Shown here: one piece after another, positions 9,781-18,832 of the stretch
Numbering within the stretch: position 1 is the stretch's first letter
Layout: every line of letters starts with the position of its first letter
Assembly (NCBI RefSeq): GCF_000244755.1
Contig: NZ_AHOO02000014.1
Location: 169,105 to 233,104, forward strand
DNA: 64,000 bases
DNA from: Leptospira licerasiae serovar Varillal str. VAR 010
Lineage (GTDB): Bacteria; Spirochaetota; Leptospiria; Leptospirales; Leptospiraceae
Reading direction: 5' to 3'
Position numbers and translations under genes: made by a program
The notes under the pieces: generated by a model
Seen by the model: the letters and a program-made list of their open reading frames with translations, nothing else
Databases searched by the model: none
Told to the model about the DNA's origin: nothing

Positions 9781-11052
9781 ATGTCTAAGATCCTTTTAAT
9801 CGGCTCCGGAGGTCGAGAAAGCGCTATCGCTTATAAACTCCGCCAGTCACCTAAACTCGGCCAACTCCATGTTTTTCCGGGTAACGGAGGCTTTCCTGAT
9901 TCCGAAGTTTTAGCCCCGAATTCTTTCGACCTAAAGGACAAATCATCCGTCCAGAGCTTCATTCAGAAAAATGAATATGATTTAGTCGTAGTCGGCCCCG
10001 AGGATCCGTTAGTTGATGGGATCGGCGACTGGTTAGCAGAGATAGGAGTCCCTGTTTTCGGACCTTCCGCCTACTGCGCCCAAATAGAAGGTTCCAAAGA
10101 ATTTGCAAAGTCCTTAATGATAGAAGCGGGAGTTCCTACCGCGAAATATGCTTCTTTCGAGAATTATGAATCGGCATATGCTTACGTTCAAAAGGAAGGA
10201 GCTCCTATCGTAATCAAGGCAGACGGTCTTGCCGCAGGCAAAGGTGTGACCGTTTGTAGCGAACTTTCACAAGCGGAACTGGCACTAAAAGAGATCTTTT
10301 TAGATAATAAATTCGGAAAAAGCGGATCGAAAGTTGTTATAGAAGAGTTCATGGACGGACAAGAAGCTTCTATCTTTGCGATCAGCGACGGAAATACTTA
10401 TTTTACTCTTCCTGCAGCTCAAGATCACAAAAGAGCGTATGACGGAGACCGTGGACCTAACACGGGCGGAATGGGAGCCTACTGTCCCGCTCCGATTGTC
10501 ACAAAAGAAACATTAGAAAAAGTGAATACTTTAGTGTTCCAACCCGTATTCGAGATCTTCCGAAAGAAGGGAAACCCGTATAAGGGTCTCCTATATGCCG
10601 GATTAATGATAGATACGAAAGGAAATCCTAGAGTAGTAGAGTTTAATTGTAGATTCGGTGACCCTGAGACACAATGCGTGCTACCCATGTTAGAAGGCGA
10701 CTTGTTGGAAATTTTCCAAGCTTCTGCCAAAGGGGCACTCGGCGATGTAAAAATAAGTTTGAGACCCGGAGCATCCACCGTAGTCGTTTTGGCCGCGGAA
10801 GGTTACCCCGATTCTTATGAAAAGAATATTCCTTTAAATTTACCTGAAACGAATAGTAAAGATCTGGTAGTTTTTCATGCAGGCACTTCAAAAAAGGATG
10901 GAAACTTAATATCGACAGGTGGAAGAATTCTAGGAATCTCTTCTTACGGTAAGGACTTAAAAGAATCTGTGGATAAGGTTTATTCTTATCTAAGCGGTTT
11001 TAAAATTCCCAAAACCTTCTTCCGTAAAGATATCGCGAGTAAAGCTCTTTAA
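9781..11052 (+). CDS. purD: Phosphoribosylamine--glycine ligase
   Basis: Joins glycine to phosphoribosylamine to give GAR in purine synthesis. It opens with the PurD signature [17 protein letters not shown] and has the ATP-grasp motifs [15 protein letters not shown] and the highly conserved [19 protein letters not shown] (near residue 218-236) plus [12 protein letters not shown]. Length 423 is typical. The start ATG is 32 bases after valS, and an unknown gene starts 4 bases after the stop, so these are probably co-transcribed. Confidence 0.98.
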   Translation: MSKILLIGSGGRESAIAYKLRQSPKLGQLHVFPGNGGFPDSEVLAPNSFDLKDKSSVQSFIQKNEYDLVVVGPEDPLVDGIGDWLAEIGVPVFGPSAYCAQIEGSKEFAKSLMIEAGVPTAKYASFENYESAYAYVQKEGAPIVIKADGLAAGKGVTVCSELSQAELALKEIFLDNKFGKSGSKVVIEEFMDGQEASIFAISDGNTYFTLPAAQDHKRAYDGDRGPNTGGMGAYCPAPIVTKETLEKVNTLVFQPVFEIFRKKGNPYKGLLYAGLMIDTKGNPRVVEFNCRFGDPETQCVLPMLEGDLLEIFQASAKGALGDVKISLRPGASTVVVLAAEGYPDSYEKNIPLNLPETNSKDLVVFHAGTSKKDGNLISTGGRILGISSYGKDLKESVDKVYSYLSGFKIPKTFFRKDIASKAL

Positions 11053-11056
11053 TTTT

Positions 11057-11902
11057 ATGCCGTTTCTAGTTTCCGGAAATATCGATTTAGTCGAAAGGTC
11101 CAACCTTCGCAAATTAGAAAAACATTTAGGGATTATTTTATCTCCTCACCAATATCCGTTAGAGCAGTATAATTTAATTCGTGCTTCCTTAAAACAAAAA
11201 CTGGATTCGGATACTCTGATTCGTTCCATGACTCGCAGAGAACTATTATCTTTTATTTATATACTAACTCAATTCGGCGACGTGGTCCAAAAAGAAACTC
11301 CTGACGAATATTTGGATGTAGAGAATGTTCCGATAGTAATCGAATGGCAGGCCGGTCATTATATGATCCCATATGAAGTTTTGGATTTTCTGGCACAATC
11401 AAGGGTATTCCGAAACCAAAATTACTTATTCGCATTGATCCCCGCTCTTCCAAGTAAAGAGAAGAAGGCTTGGTTAGAATGGATCGGAGCAGGTTATGGC
11501 AGGACCTTCCCACGCGAGATCAATCACGAACTATATTTCCAATGCAGACATCTGCAAAAACCTTTCCAAGGTAAAAGTTTGGTTCAAGAGGAATCCATTC
11601 GATTGGAGCAACTCTGGGCCCCAGGCAAGAACGAGACGGTAGATTGGTTCTATAAAGGGATCATGCCTTTCTACTCTTCCATGAAGGAACTACAACGTTC
11701 CGAAAGAGACCCATTCCTACTGCATGTTTTGGACCTGATCCGCTCCGGAAAACTTGTCCTAAAACGACTCCCGGAAGAATTTGGCAGAAAGGAAGAATAC
11801 CAACTTGTCTCCACGGTAGAAGGAAACACTCCTCAACTCAGAGACACAGTATTTAGCTGGGAAGAAGCCAGAGAAGAAAGCGAAGATTTCCTCTTTCGAT
11901 AA
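11057..11902 (+). CDS. Hypothetical protein, purD-linked
   Basis: I do not recognise the family. It is a 281-residue, apparently soluble protein with no signal peptide or membrane segment, rich in aromatic and charged residues ([32 protein letters not shown]; key features are tryptophans, a GAGYGRTF stretch and scattered charged residues). It starts 4 bases after purD, so it is very likely translated from the same mRNA. Normal codon use and a long undisturbed frame support it being real. Confidence 0.75.
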   Translation: MPFLVSGNIDLVERSNLRKLEKHLGIILSPHQYPLEQYNLIRASLKQKLDSDTLIRSMTRRELLSFIYILTQFGDVVQKETPDEYLDVENVPIVIEWQAGHYMIPYEVLDFLAQSRVFRNQNYLFALIPALPSKEKKAWLEWIGAGYGRTFPREINHELYFQCRHLQKPFQGKSLVQEESIRLEQLWAPGKNETVDWFYKGIMPFYSSMKELQRSERDPFLLHVLDLIRSGKLVLKRLPEEFGRKEEYQLVSTVEGNTPQLRDTVFSWEEAREESEDFLFR

Positions 11903-11987
11903 CTACTCTTTCCTTTACAAGACGACCTCGGGTAGCACCCGGAAAATTGCTAATTAGACTAATATTATAATATTTTATTGGACCGAA

Positions 11988-13091
11988 ATGGAAGTTAAGA
12001 ACGCCAAGGAACTGAAGCGCCTTTCTAAAGAACTTCAAGAGAATTTTTTAAATCGATGGAAACTTCTGAACCTGGATAAAGACCAGGATCAACTCAAATC
12101 TTACAATGATCGTATCGCGGAGCCCAGCTTTTGGGATAACCCTGACCAGGCAAAATCGATCAGCCAAAGAAAAACGGAGTTAGAAAGAAAATTAGAGCCT
12201 TGGGTCAATATCCGCCGAGATATATTAGATTTTCCTGATTTAGTTGAACTCACTTTCGAAGAAAAAGGAGAAGACGGGGTAGATGAACTTAGTTCCGAAT
12301 ATCAAAGACTAAAATCCGAATTCGAAAGACTGGAACTTTTAGGCGCACTCAATGAGCCGGAAGATATGAAACCCGCCTTCTTGAATATCCACCCGGGCGC
12401 GGGTGGAACGGAAAGCCAAGACTGGGCAGAGATGCTTTTCAGAATGTATTTAAAATATTTCGATAAAAAGGGGTATCAGTATAGTGTTGTGGACTTCCAA
12501 GAAGGAGACGGCGCCGGGATCAAGAATGCCACCATACATGTGATAGGCGACTTTGCTTACGGTTTTTTAAAATGCGAGAATGGAGTTCATCGTTTGGTAA
12601 GGATCTCCCCTTTTGATGCGAACAAACGTAGGCATACTTCCTTCGTGTCAGTTCACGTTAGCCCTGAATTAGACGACGATATAAATATCCAGATAGAGGA
12701 TAAGGATATCCGAGTGGATGTGTATCGTTCATCGGGAGCGGGAGGACAGCACGTTAACACCACGGACTCCGCGGTTCGTATTACTCACATTCCTTCCGGT
12801 ATTGTAGTTGCTTGTCAGAACGAAAGGTCCCAGATCAAGAACAGGGATACAGCTTTTAAAATGTTAAAAGCAAGACTCTACGAACTAGAACAAGAAAGAT
12901 TAAAAGACGATCTTGAAAAAAAATCCGGAGAAAAAAAGGATATCGCCTGGGGAAGCCAGATCCGTTCTTACGTATTCCATCCTTATAATATGGTAAAAGA
13001 CCATCGTACGGATCATGAAACAGGAAATGTTCAGGCGGTCATGGACGGAGATATAGAACCGTTCATCATGGCTTACTTAAAAACTCTTTAA
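11988..13091 (+). CDS. prfB: Peptide chain release factor 2, without programmed frameshift
   Basis: Recognises UGA/UAA stop codons and triggers peptide release. The GGQ catalytic loop is [20 protein letters not shown] near residue 250, and the RF2-type SPF recognition motif is in [17 protein letters not shown]. The N-terminal helical domain is complete in one frame. In many bacteria prfB needs a +1 frameshift near codon 26 at an in-frame UGA; here the 367 codons are continuous and I see no CTTTGA slip site in the first 40 codons. ATG at 11988. An 85-base gap with a small CGGGT/ACCCG hairpin precedes it. Confidence 0.96.
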   Translation: MEVKNAKELKRLSKELQENFLNRWKLLNLDKDQDQLKSYNDRIAEPSFWDNPDQAKSISQRKTELERKLEPWVNIRRDILDFPDLVELTFEEKGEDGVDELSSEYQRLKSEFERLELLGALNEPEDMKPAFLNIHPGAGGTESQDWAEMLFRMYLKYFDKKGYQYSVVDFQEGDGAGIKNATIHVIGDFAYGFLKCENGVHRLVRISPFDANKRRHTSFVSVHVSPELDDDINIQIEDKDIRVDVYRSSGAGGQHVNTTDSAVRITHIPSGIVVACQNERSQIKNRDTAFKMLKARLYELEQERLKDDLEKKSGEKKDIAWGSQIRSYVFHPYNMVKDHRTDHETGNVQAVMDGDIEPFIMAYLKTL

Positions 13092-13108
13092 GGATCTATA
13101 ATATTACT

Positions 13109-13681
13109 TTAGATGGGTTTATTTTCTTCCTGTACCCCTTCTAAGAATATGGTAACGATCGCATCGAATGCCATCGTATTAGAATAAGGGCTTTGGAATA
13201 AGTAAGTCGGATTTAAGATCCCGTCCACTGCAGCTATTAAAATATCGATCGTTAGCTCCGGAGTGATATCTTTTCGAATTTGTCCCGCCTTTTGTCCTTC
13301 CCGGAGGAGGTCCGCTAAACTCAAGATCCTTTGTTTACGGAACTCTCTCATGGTAATAAATAGATCCGGACGCGCCATTTCTATATCTTTTGCAAACGTT
13401 TTGGACATCTTAGATCCCAGGTCCGAGATAAAAAACAGGATCTCCTTTAGGCGATCGATTGGATCCTTTGTTTTATCCTGTAAAACTTTATCGAACTTTG
13501 CCTGGACTTTGGATCTCATCAACTCGAAAACGGAATCGATCAACTTATCCTTGGTATCATAATATTTATATAATGTTCTTTTGCTGATACCTATATGTTT
13601 TGCGATCTGATCCGTATTGGTCTTTGCGAAACCGGAAGACAGAAAAAGGAGAAATGTCCTTTCTAAAATTCTATCTATCAT
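13109..13681 (-). CDS. TetR-family regulator, last gene of efflux operon
   Basis: TetR helix-turn-helix at the N-terminus: [33 protein letters not shown] (residues about 17-49, key pattern [25 protein letters not shown]). The remaining about 140 residues are the usual all-helical sensor half. It overlaps the upstream ABC ATPase gene by 4 bases and is therefore the last gene of a four-gene leftward unit. A repressor encoded at the end of an efflux operon usually controls that operon; palindromes at the operon's promoter (16422-16446 and 16461-16489) are the obvious candidate sites. Convergent with prfB, with 17 bases between. Confidence 0.9.
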   Translation of the reverse strand: MIDRILERTFLLFLSSGFAKTNTDQIAKHIGISKRTLYKYYDTKDKLIDSVFELMRSKVQAKFDKVLQDKTKDPIDRLKEILFFISDLGSKMSKTFAKDIEMARPDLFITMREFRKQRILSLADLLREGQKAGQIRKDITPELTIDILIAAVDGILNPTYLFQSPYSNTMAFDAIVTIFLEGVQEENKPI

Positions 13682-14352
13682 TTCTCCTCCTTTCCATTCG
13701 AGATCATGCCATCCACAAGTTTTATCTGTATCTTTGCAGACTTGGCAAAATCGGGATCGTGAGTGACCATGATGACGGTAGTTCCTTCCGTTCTATTGAT
13801 ATCCTTAAAGATATCCATTACGATCTTTGCATTTGCGGAATCAAGAGCCCCGGTGGGTTCGTCCGCAAAAAGATATCTCGGCCTCATAACTAAAGCCCTT
13901 GCAATGGACACCCTTTGCATCTGTCCCCCGGAAAGTTTAGAAGGAATATGATCCAGTTTATCTCCCAGATCGAATCGTTTCAAAAGACGAATTGCATCTT
14001 CCCTCTTTTCTTTAAGTTTTCCGGCTTTTAAAGCAGGCATCAAAACGTTCTCCAGGGCGGTAAACTCCGGAAGAAGATAATGAAATTGGAATACGAATCC
14101 CATATGGAGATTTCTAAAAGAATGCAGATCTGTTTGAGACAAGGAGCTGATCTTCTTTTTGTCTATACTAATAACTCCTTGAGAAGGGTCATCCAAACTG
14201 CTGATCAAATATAAAAGGGTGCTTTTTCCGGAGCCTGATTTCCCCGTTAAAGAAACAAATTCATTTTCTTTGATCTCCAGACTGATCCCTTTTATGACGT
14301 CGACGGGAGGCTTTCCGAAACTCTTTTTAACGTTTTCTAATATAATTCCCAT
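13678..14352 (-). CDS. ABC transporter ATP-binding protein (LolD/MacB type)
   Basis: The 224-residue ATPase has Walker [14 protein letters not shown], signature [15 protein letters not shown], and Walker [14 protein letters not shown]. Overall it resembles the LolD/MacB/FtsE group that pairs with FtsX-type permeases. It abuts the permease gene (shared base 14352) and overlaps the TetR gene by 4 bases. The likely role is to power export of a drug, lipid or peptide with the neighbouring permease and adaptor; the substrate is unknown. Confidence 0.94.
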   Translation of the reverse strand: MGIILENVKKSFGKPPVDVIKGISLEIKENEFVSLTGKSGSGKSTLLYLISSLDDPSQGVISIDKKKISSLSQTDLHSFRNLHMGFVFQFHYLLPEFTALENVLMPALKAGKLKEKREDAIRLLKRFDLGDKLDHIPSKLSGGQMQRVSIARALVMRPRYLFADEPTGALDSANAKIVMDIFKDINRTEGTTVIMVTHDPDFAKSAKIQIKLVDGMISNGKEEK

Positions 14353-15599
14353 TATTCCCCCCGAATGATCTCTATTGGAGATAGTTTACTCGCAGATCTT
14401 GCGGGAAAAACGCTGGCAATCAAAGTGGCGATAAATGCAAGTAAGAATGCTTGAAAATAAATGGAGGGCGCAAACGAGACCATCATCATGCCGGATTTGG
14501 TTTGCATGAGAGGATTTGAAAAGGATACATGCTCTAGTCTCCTGCAAATAAGGTTTCCTAAAACCATTCCCAAAACCCCTCCGGCTATTCCCAAAATCAG
14601 ACCTTGTATCAGAAATATTTTCAGAATGTCCCCTGCCTCGTATCCGATGGACCTCAGAATTGCGATCTCTCTTCTTTTTTGTCCGATCACTATGTTTAGA
14701 ATATTATAAATCCCAAATCCAGCTACGAGAAGGATAGTCCCGACTAACGCATAACGGATCGCATCCTGCATTTTAAATAGAGAAATGAATGTGGCATTTA
14801 CGTCTTCCCAACTTTGAACTTTTACGTCTCCGGATTCTGCCCATTCTCTCGCTTTAAGCGTAGCTTTGGAAACGTCCTTAAGTCGGACCGCAATATCGCT
14901 AATACGATTCGGAGTCTGATTTAAACTTTGTACATCTCCTAAATTAGCGAAAGCAGTACTCTCATCGACCGCCTTGTTCCCCATTTGGAAAGAAGCGGCT
15001 ATCTTAAATGGTATCGGTTCGGATTTTCCAGTGCTGATGTAAACAGTGTCAGATACTCTTGCACCGAGTAATAACCGAAGTCCTTCCCCTATTACTAGTT
15101 TGTTACCGCTTTCTTTAATTTCTAAAAAATCTCCTAGGATGATATTCTCTTTGATCCTGGCAACTTTTGCTTGGGATTCAGGTTTCACGCCGATGATCCT
15201 TCCTGCTTCCGCAATCTTTCCTCTTCTATATATTACTTTAATTTGAAGCTGAGGAGAACTTGCTTCCACCTCCGGATCGGAAGCGACTTTCTTTTGCCAT
15301 CCTGCCTGATTCTCGATCTGCTCAGTATCTCTCCTTCCGGATGGAGGAACGGACCAAAATGGAATTTCTTTAGAACGGAAAAGTACCTGATCGAGGTCCT
15401 TCTCTCCAATAATTTTTACCTGAGAAGAGATCCTTATATGAGCGTCGTTATTCACTAGTTGATCTATAAGATATTCCCTTAATCCCAACATGATCCCTGA
15501 GATCACTATATAGGCGGTCGCTCCCAAAACGATCCCAAGTAGGGTAAGAATGGTTTGTCTTTTGCGGGCAGACATCTGCCTAAGAGCGATAAATAACAT
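14352..15599 (-). CDS. ABC transporter permease, MacB/FtsX family
   Basis: A 415-residue membrane protein with one N-terminal membrane helix ([19 protein letters not shown]), a large periplasmic domain of about 240 residues, and three C-terminal helices ([55 protein letters not shown]) ending in the family-typical [16 protein letters not shown]. This is the standard 4-TM MacB/LolC layout. It is translationally coupled to the adaptor upstream (adjacent bases) and to the ATPase downstream. Confidence 0.92.
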   Translation of the reverse strand: MLFIALRQMSARKRQTILTLLGIVLGATAYIVISGIMLGLREYLIDQLVNNDAHIRISSQVKIIGEKDLDQVLFRSKEIPFWSVPPSGRRDTEQIENQAGWQKKVASDPEVEASSPQLQIKVIYRRGKIAEAGRIIGVKPESQAKVARIKENIILGDFLEIKESGNKLVIGEGLRLLLGARVSDTVYISTGKSEPIPFKIAASFQMGNKAVDESTAFANLGDVQSLNQTPNRISDIAVRLKDVSKATLKAREWAESGDVKVQSWEDVNATFISLFKMQDAIRYALVGTILLVAGFGIYNILNIVIGQKRREIAILRSIGYEAGDILKIFLIQGLILGIAGGVLGMVLGNLICRRLEHVSFSNPLMQTKSGMMMVSFAPSIYFQAFLLAFIATLIASVFPARSASKLSPIEIIRGE

Positions 15600-16418
15600 T
15601 TACTTATCCTCCTGGACAAGCACCTTATCCCCTAAACTCACTTCTCCAGAAACAAGCTCGGCGTATTCTCCATTCGTAATCCCCGTCTCGACCTCTCTAA
15701 TATGAACATTACCATTTTCTAATACTTTAACTTTTCCGGACTTGATCCCTTTGATCGGGACTAATATCACGTTTTCTTTACTCGAAGTCTCTATGGCGAC
15801 ATCGGCAGTCATGCCGGGAAGGATCTCAGGAGGAATTCCGATCGGAGTGATATTAACTTGAAATTGCCCATCTGCAGGATAAACAGACTTTACTTCTCCC
15901 TCGAAGTTTTTATCTCCCAAAGCCTCAAAACGAATACGGACCTTTTGTCCTTTTTTGACCTTTACTGCCCCCTTCTCTTCCAAGGATACAGTCAGGTATC
16001 TCTTTTTCAGATCCATCACTGTAACTACAGGCGTTTGAGGAACCACAGTCTCCTTGGTTTCGTAAGCTACGTTAGTCACAACGCCTGAAAAAGGGGACTT
16101 CATAGTACCAAAACTGTCAAACTCAACGAGAGGAGTTCCTTCTTGGACCTGATCTCCTTCTTCCACATAGATTTTTCGAATGGCAGAGGGGATTGCCACT
16201 CTAAGATGATATACTTCCGACGAGCTAACTGTCGCGAGACCATATACCGATTCAATAATGGAGCCTTTTATGATCTCGGAAGTGTCATTGTCGGAATTCC
16301 TACCTTTCCAGATAAGAAGAGCCATAAGCAGGATTATTGGAATACTGCCCCAAAGTAGGAGTTTAGATCTTTGCTTGAGCAAAAGAATCCAACGATCTAA
16401 TGGAAGAGAAATTTTCAT
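15600..16418 (-). CDS. HlyD/MacA-like periplasmic adaptor subunit
   Basis: Membrane-fusion adaptor for the tripartite-type pump encoded next to it. One N-terminal membrane anchor (LLLWGSIPIILLMALLIW, about residues 20-38) is followed by biotinyl-lipoyl-like halves (AIRKIYVEEGDQVQEGTPLVEFD and SPFSGVVTNVAYETKETV) and a beta-barrel (VSLEEKGAVKVKKGQKVRIRFEAL). It is 272 residues, short for the family; the long coiled-coil hairpin of MacA is reduced or missing. First gene of the operon; its ribosome site lies inside the perfect palindrome at 16422-16446. Confidence 0.9.
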   Translation of the reverse strand: MKISLPLDRWILLLKQRSKLLLWGSIPIILLMALLIWKGRNSDNDTSEIIKGSIIESVYGLATVSSSEVYHLRVAIPSAIRKIYVEEGDQVQEGTPLVEFDSFGTMKSPFSGVVTNVAYETKETVVPQTPVVTVMDLKKRYLTVSLEEKGAVKVKKGQKVRIRFEALGDKNFEGEVKSVYPADGQFQVNITPIGIPPEILPGMTADVAIETSSKENVILVPIKGIKSGKVKVLENGNVHIREVETGITNGEYAELVSGEVSLGDKVLVQEDK

Positions 16419-16421
16419 GTC

Positions 16422-16446
16422 CTTGTCCTACCACCACTAGGACAAG
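16422..16446. promoter_or_regulatory. Perfect palindrome over the ribosome site of the efflux operon
   Basis: Arms CTTGTCCTA (16422-16430) and TAGGACAAG (16438-16446) are perfectly complementary with a 7-base centre. The palindrome begins 4 bases from the adaptor's ATG (minus strand) and covers the AGGACAAGG ribosome site. It could be an operator for the operon's TetR protein or an RNA hairpin hiding the ribosome site. Confidence 0.65.
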
Positions 16447-16460
16447 ATCCATTTTAAAAA

Positions 16461-16489
16461 GTAAACTATTTTATTGCATTTTAGTTTAC
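16461..16489. promoter_or_regulatory. Second inverted repeat at efflux operon promoter
   Basis: GTAAACTA (16461-16468) and TAGTTTAC (16482-16489) are perfect 8-base arms with a 13-base AT-rich centre, located about 45-70 bases upstream of the adaptor start. The place and form suit a TetR operator overlapping the promoter. Confidence 0.55.
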
Positions 16490-16564
16490 ATATAATTGCG
16501 CCAAATTGTCATGCTTGGTCTGTATTTACACCTAAGAATTCATAGAGCCCATGTTAGACTGCGG

Positions 16565-16580
16565 TGTAGGAGTTCTTACA
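16565..16580. repeat. Short palindrome of the TGTAGGAATTCCTACA type, copy 1 (imperfect)
   Basis: TGTAGGAGTTCTTACA, a degenerate form of the perfect copy at 17056. It lies about 90 bases upstream of the DoxX-like gene. Confidence 0.6.
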
Positions 16581-16671
16581 ATACATAACCAGTTAACATT
16601 CTGCCTCGATTTATATTTACAACTAAGTATGAATTTCTAACTATATCGAATCTCGAAATCAGAGGATCTAT

Positions 16672-17043
16672 ATGAACAAAACATTTATTACAGTTTTATA
16701 TTGGGTAACCACTGGGCTTATCGCTGTTGGAAATTTATTCGGCGCTTATGCATACACAAGCCAAAGTCCACAAGTTTTAGAAGGACTTGCTCATCTCGGT
16801 TATCCTGGCTACGTAGCCCTAATTTTAGGACCTGCTAAAGGTTTAAGCGCACTCGCACTTCTTTATCCTAAATTTCCAAGACTAAAAGAATGGGCTTATG
16901 CTGGAATTACCTTTAACGTGTTAGGTGCAGGACTTTCTCACCTTTTGGCAAAAGATCCAAACTTCGCGACTCCATTTATTTTCCTAGCATTAGTTGCTGT
17001 TTCTTACATCACTTGGAGAAAGTTAGAAGCAGAAAAAGTTTAA
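16672..17043 (+). CDS. DoxX-like small membrane protein
   Basis: A 123-residue protein with four predicted membrane helices (VLYWVTTGLIAVGNLFGAYA; YPGYVALILGPAKGLSALALL; WAYAGITFNVLGAGLSHLL; PFIFLALVAVSYITW) and the pattern of the DoxX-like family. The function of such proteins is poorly known; some are linked to redox or stress. AGAGGATC lies 8-15 bases before the ATG. The gene stands alone, flanked on both sides by TGTAGGAATTCCTACA-type palindromes. Confidence 0.85.
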   Translation: MNKTFITVLYWVTTGLIAVGNLFGAYAYTSQSPQVLEGLAHLGYPGYVALILGPAKGLSALALLYPKFPRLKEWAYAGITFNVLGAGLSHLLAKDPNFATPFIFLALVAVSYITWRKLEAEKV

Positions 17044-17055
17044 GAACGATCCATC

Positions 17056-17071
17056 TGTAGGAATTCCTACA
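17056..17071. repeat. Short palindrome TGTAGGAATTCCTACA, copy 2 (perfect)
   Basis: A perfect 16-base palindrome 13 bases after the DoxX-like stop codon. Related copies lie at 16565 and 17187. Confidence 0.75.
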
Positions 17072-17084
17072 ATGTGTTAGGGCT

Positions 17085-17140
17085 CGCCCCCACCCTGCAT
17101 TGGGATTGGGGGGAGTGGCTCGTGGGAGAGCTCTCCCTCC
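17085..17140. repeat. GC-rich imperfect inverted sequence
   Basis: GGCTCGCCCCCACCC is mirrored by GGGGGGAGTGGCTC about 10 bases later, then by GGGAGAGCTCTCCCTCCC. It looks like an intergenic structured repeat; no coding signal. Confidence 0.4.
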
Positions 17141-17186
17141 CATATCATTAATTCCGAATCCTTTCAACCAAATTTCACAACCCTCT

Positions 17187-17202
17187 TGTTGGAATTCCTA
17201 CA
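17187..17202. repeat. Short palindrome, copy 3
   Basis: TGTTGGAATTCCTACA, one base away from the perfect form at 17056. Confidence 0.65.
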
Positions 17203-17242
17203 ATGAAAATTTACTTGCTCAAAAGACAATTTCACCTCTTAC

Positions 17243-17381
17243 AACCCGCGAGGGATCGAACCGGGGTCATAAAAATCGCGAACGCGATTTTTTGACCGGA
17301 GGTGAGAGCCCGGTCCGAGCGCAACTTGTCCTGCCTTTAGGCAAACGCCTCCAGCTTTAAGGCAAACGCGAGGACGCGGCC
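17243..17381. repeat. Dispersed intergenic repeat, copy B with internal insert
   Basis: Matches copy A (5435-5521) almost base for base through the nested hairpin part up to GAGCCCGGTCCGA. It then has about 50 extra bases, including repeated GGCAAACGC segments, before resuming at GGACGCGGCC. It ends 10 bases from the stop of the leftward cyclase gene. Confidence 0.8.
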
Positions 17382-17390
17382 AAAATATTT

Positions 17391-18749
17391 TTAAAAGGAA
17401 ACGATCGGTTCTCTTTTTCCGAATTGTTTGCCGTATTCTTCCCAGAATTTCCCGTTTGGGTTTCGGGGATTTTTTCGATCTCTGAATTCAGGTTTTAATC
17501 CTAATAAAAAATACATCGCGGTCTTTTCTTTATTTTTCACCGGTAATTTTCCGCGGGACTTGAATTGAAAATATTCATCGGTTAAGTCAACGATGGATTG
17601 GGTAACGTTTACTTTGCCGGGCTCGCTATTGGATTCCATTCGACTCGCAAGATTGACTGTGTCTCCCCATACGTCGTAGGAAAATTTTCGTGCACCGATT
17701 ACTCCTGCGACGAGAGGTCCGGAGTGGATCCCTATTCTTGCCTTCCAATTTGGGCCTTTTTTCAATTTGGATAATTCTTCCAAACGTTCGAGCATTTCTA
17801 ATGCAGCGAGCAGGCTATCGACTGCATGTGAGGATCTATAAGAGGGAACTCCGGCTACGCACATGTATGCGTCTCCGATCGTTTTCAATTTTTCTAATCT
17901 ATGAGTTTCAGTGACTGAGTCGAAATGCCTAAAACAAAAATCCAACTCTTTCACTAAGTCGTTTGGGGTAAGCTTTTCAGCAATCGAAGTGAATCCGTAA
18001 AAATCCGTGAATAAGACGGTAGCTTGAGTGATAAGTCTGGGTTCAGAACTTCCCGTTTTTTTGAGTTCTTCCGCAGTCTCTCTGGGAAGTATATTCAATA
18101 AAAGTAATTCTGTTTTGGCTTTTTCCTCTTTTAGGGAACGATCCGCTTCCCAGGCGGCTTGCGCCAATTCCTTTCCTATAAACGAAAACCAGGCGACCAC
18201 AAGGATCAAACTGGTGAAATAGAAATAACTCCTATATTTTGGGTCCAAACTAAGTATAGGATCAAAAAAATACGGTATAATATGCACAGAAACGAACAAA
18301 AGAGCAAGTGCAGCTTCCATCATGTAAATGTATTTCTTTTCTTCCGGAGGAAATATATAAAAAGGAAATGCAAAACTTGCAAGAATGTACAGATCCAACC
18401 CTGCTTCTTGCGGCAATATCCTTGAGATCATCAATAGCTGCATTGTTCCTACGACTGCAAGTAATAGTCTCGCCGCCTTATGAGAACGTATAAAATTAAA
18501 AAATAGAACGAATGCGTATCCGAATACATTTACGGTCCAGAGTAGATACAGCCAGATCGGAAATACTAATCCAAATGTAGTGAATACAATATAATAAACT
18601 AATGTAAATATAGCCGTGATCAACACTACTGCATTAGTAGCGACTATATATCTGGCTCCAAGGGCGTCTTCTACTCCGATCGATAGTAATTTTTTCCAGA
18701 TCTTTTCCGGGACCCGGCAATATTCGAACAAGGTTTTGAAAACGCTCAT
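17391..18749 (-). CDS. Membrane-bound class III adenylate cyclase
   Basis: Makes cyclic AMP from ATP. The N-terminal about 200 residues hold about six membrane helices (from NAVVLITAIFTLVYYIVFTTF to TSLILVVAWFSFIGKEL). A linker KEEKAKTELLLLNILPRETAEELK leads into the catalytic domain from about residue 240. Metal-binding aspartates are in LFTDFYGFTS and GDAYMC; the lysine in EKLKTIGDAYM and the aspartate in YDVWGDTVNLASR give adenine specificity, and the N and R of VNLASR stabilise the transition state. All needed residues are present, so it should be active as a homodimer. The signal it senses is unknown. Confidence 0.93.
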   Translation of the reverse strand: MSVFKTLFEYCRVPEKIWKKLLSIGVEDALGARYIVATNAVVLITAIFTLVYYIVFTTFGLVFPIWLYLLWTVNVFGYAFVLFFNFIRSHKAARLLLAVVGTMQLLMISRILPQEAGLDLYILASFAFPFYIFPPEEKKYIYMMEAALALLFVSVHIIPYFFDPILSLDPKYRSYFYFTSLILVVAWFSFIGKELAQAAWEADRSLKEEKAKTELLLLNILPRETAEELKKTGSSEPRLITQATVLFTDFYGFTSIAEKLTPNDLVKELDFCFRHFDSVTETHRLEKLKTIGDAYMCVAGVPSYRSSHAVDSLLAALEMLERLEELSKLKKGPNWKARIGIHSGPLVAGVIGARKFSYDVWGDTVNLASRMESNSEPGKVNVTQSIVDLTDEYFQFKSRGKLPVKNKEKTAMYFLLGLKPEFRDRKNPRNPNGKFWEEYGKQFGKREPIVSF

Positions 18750-18832
18750 AGGCGACTATTTCGTCGGAATTTTCAGAAGTTGGAAATACTTATTTTCAGA
18801 TATCGCAAAATTCTAAAACAGCGACTTTAGCT

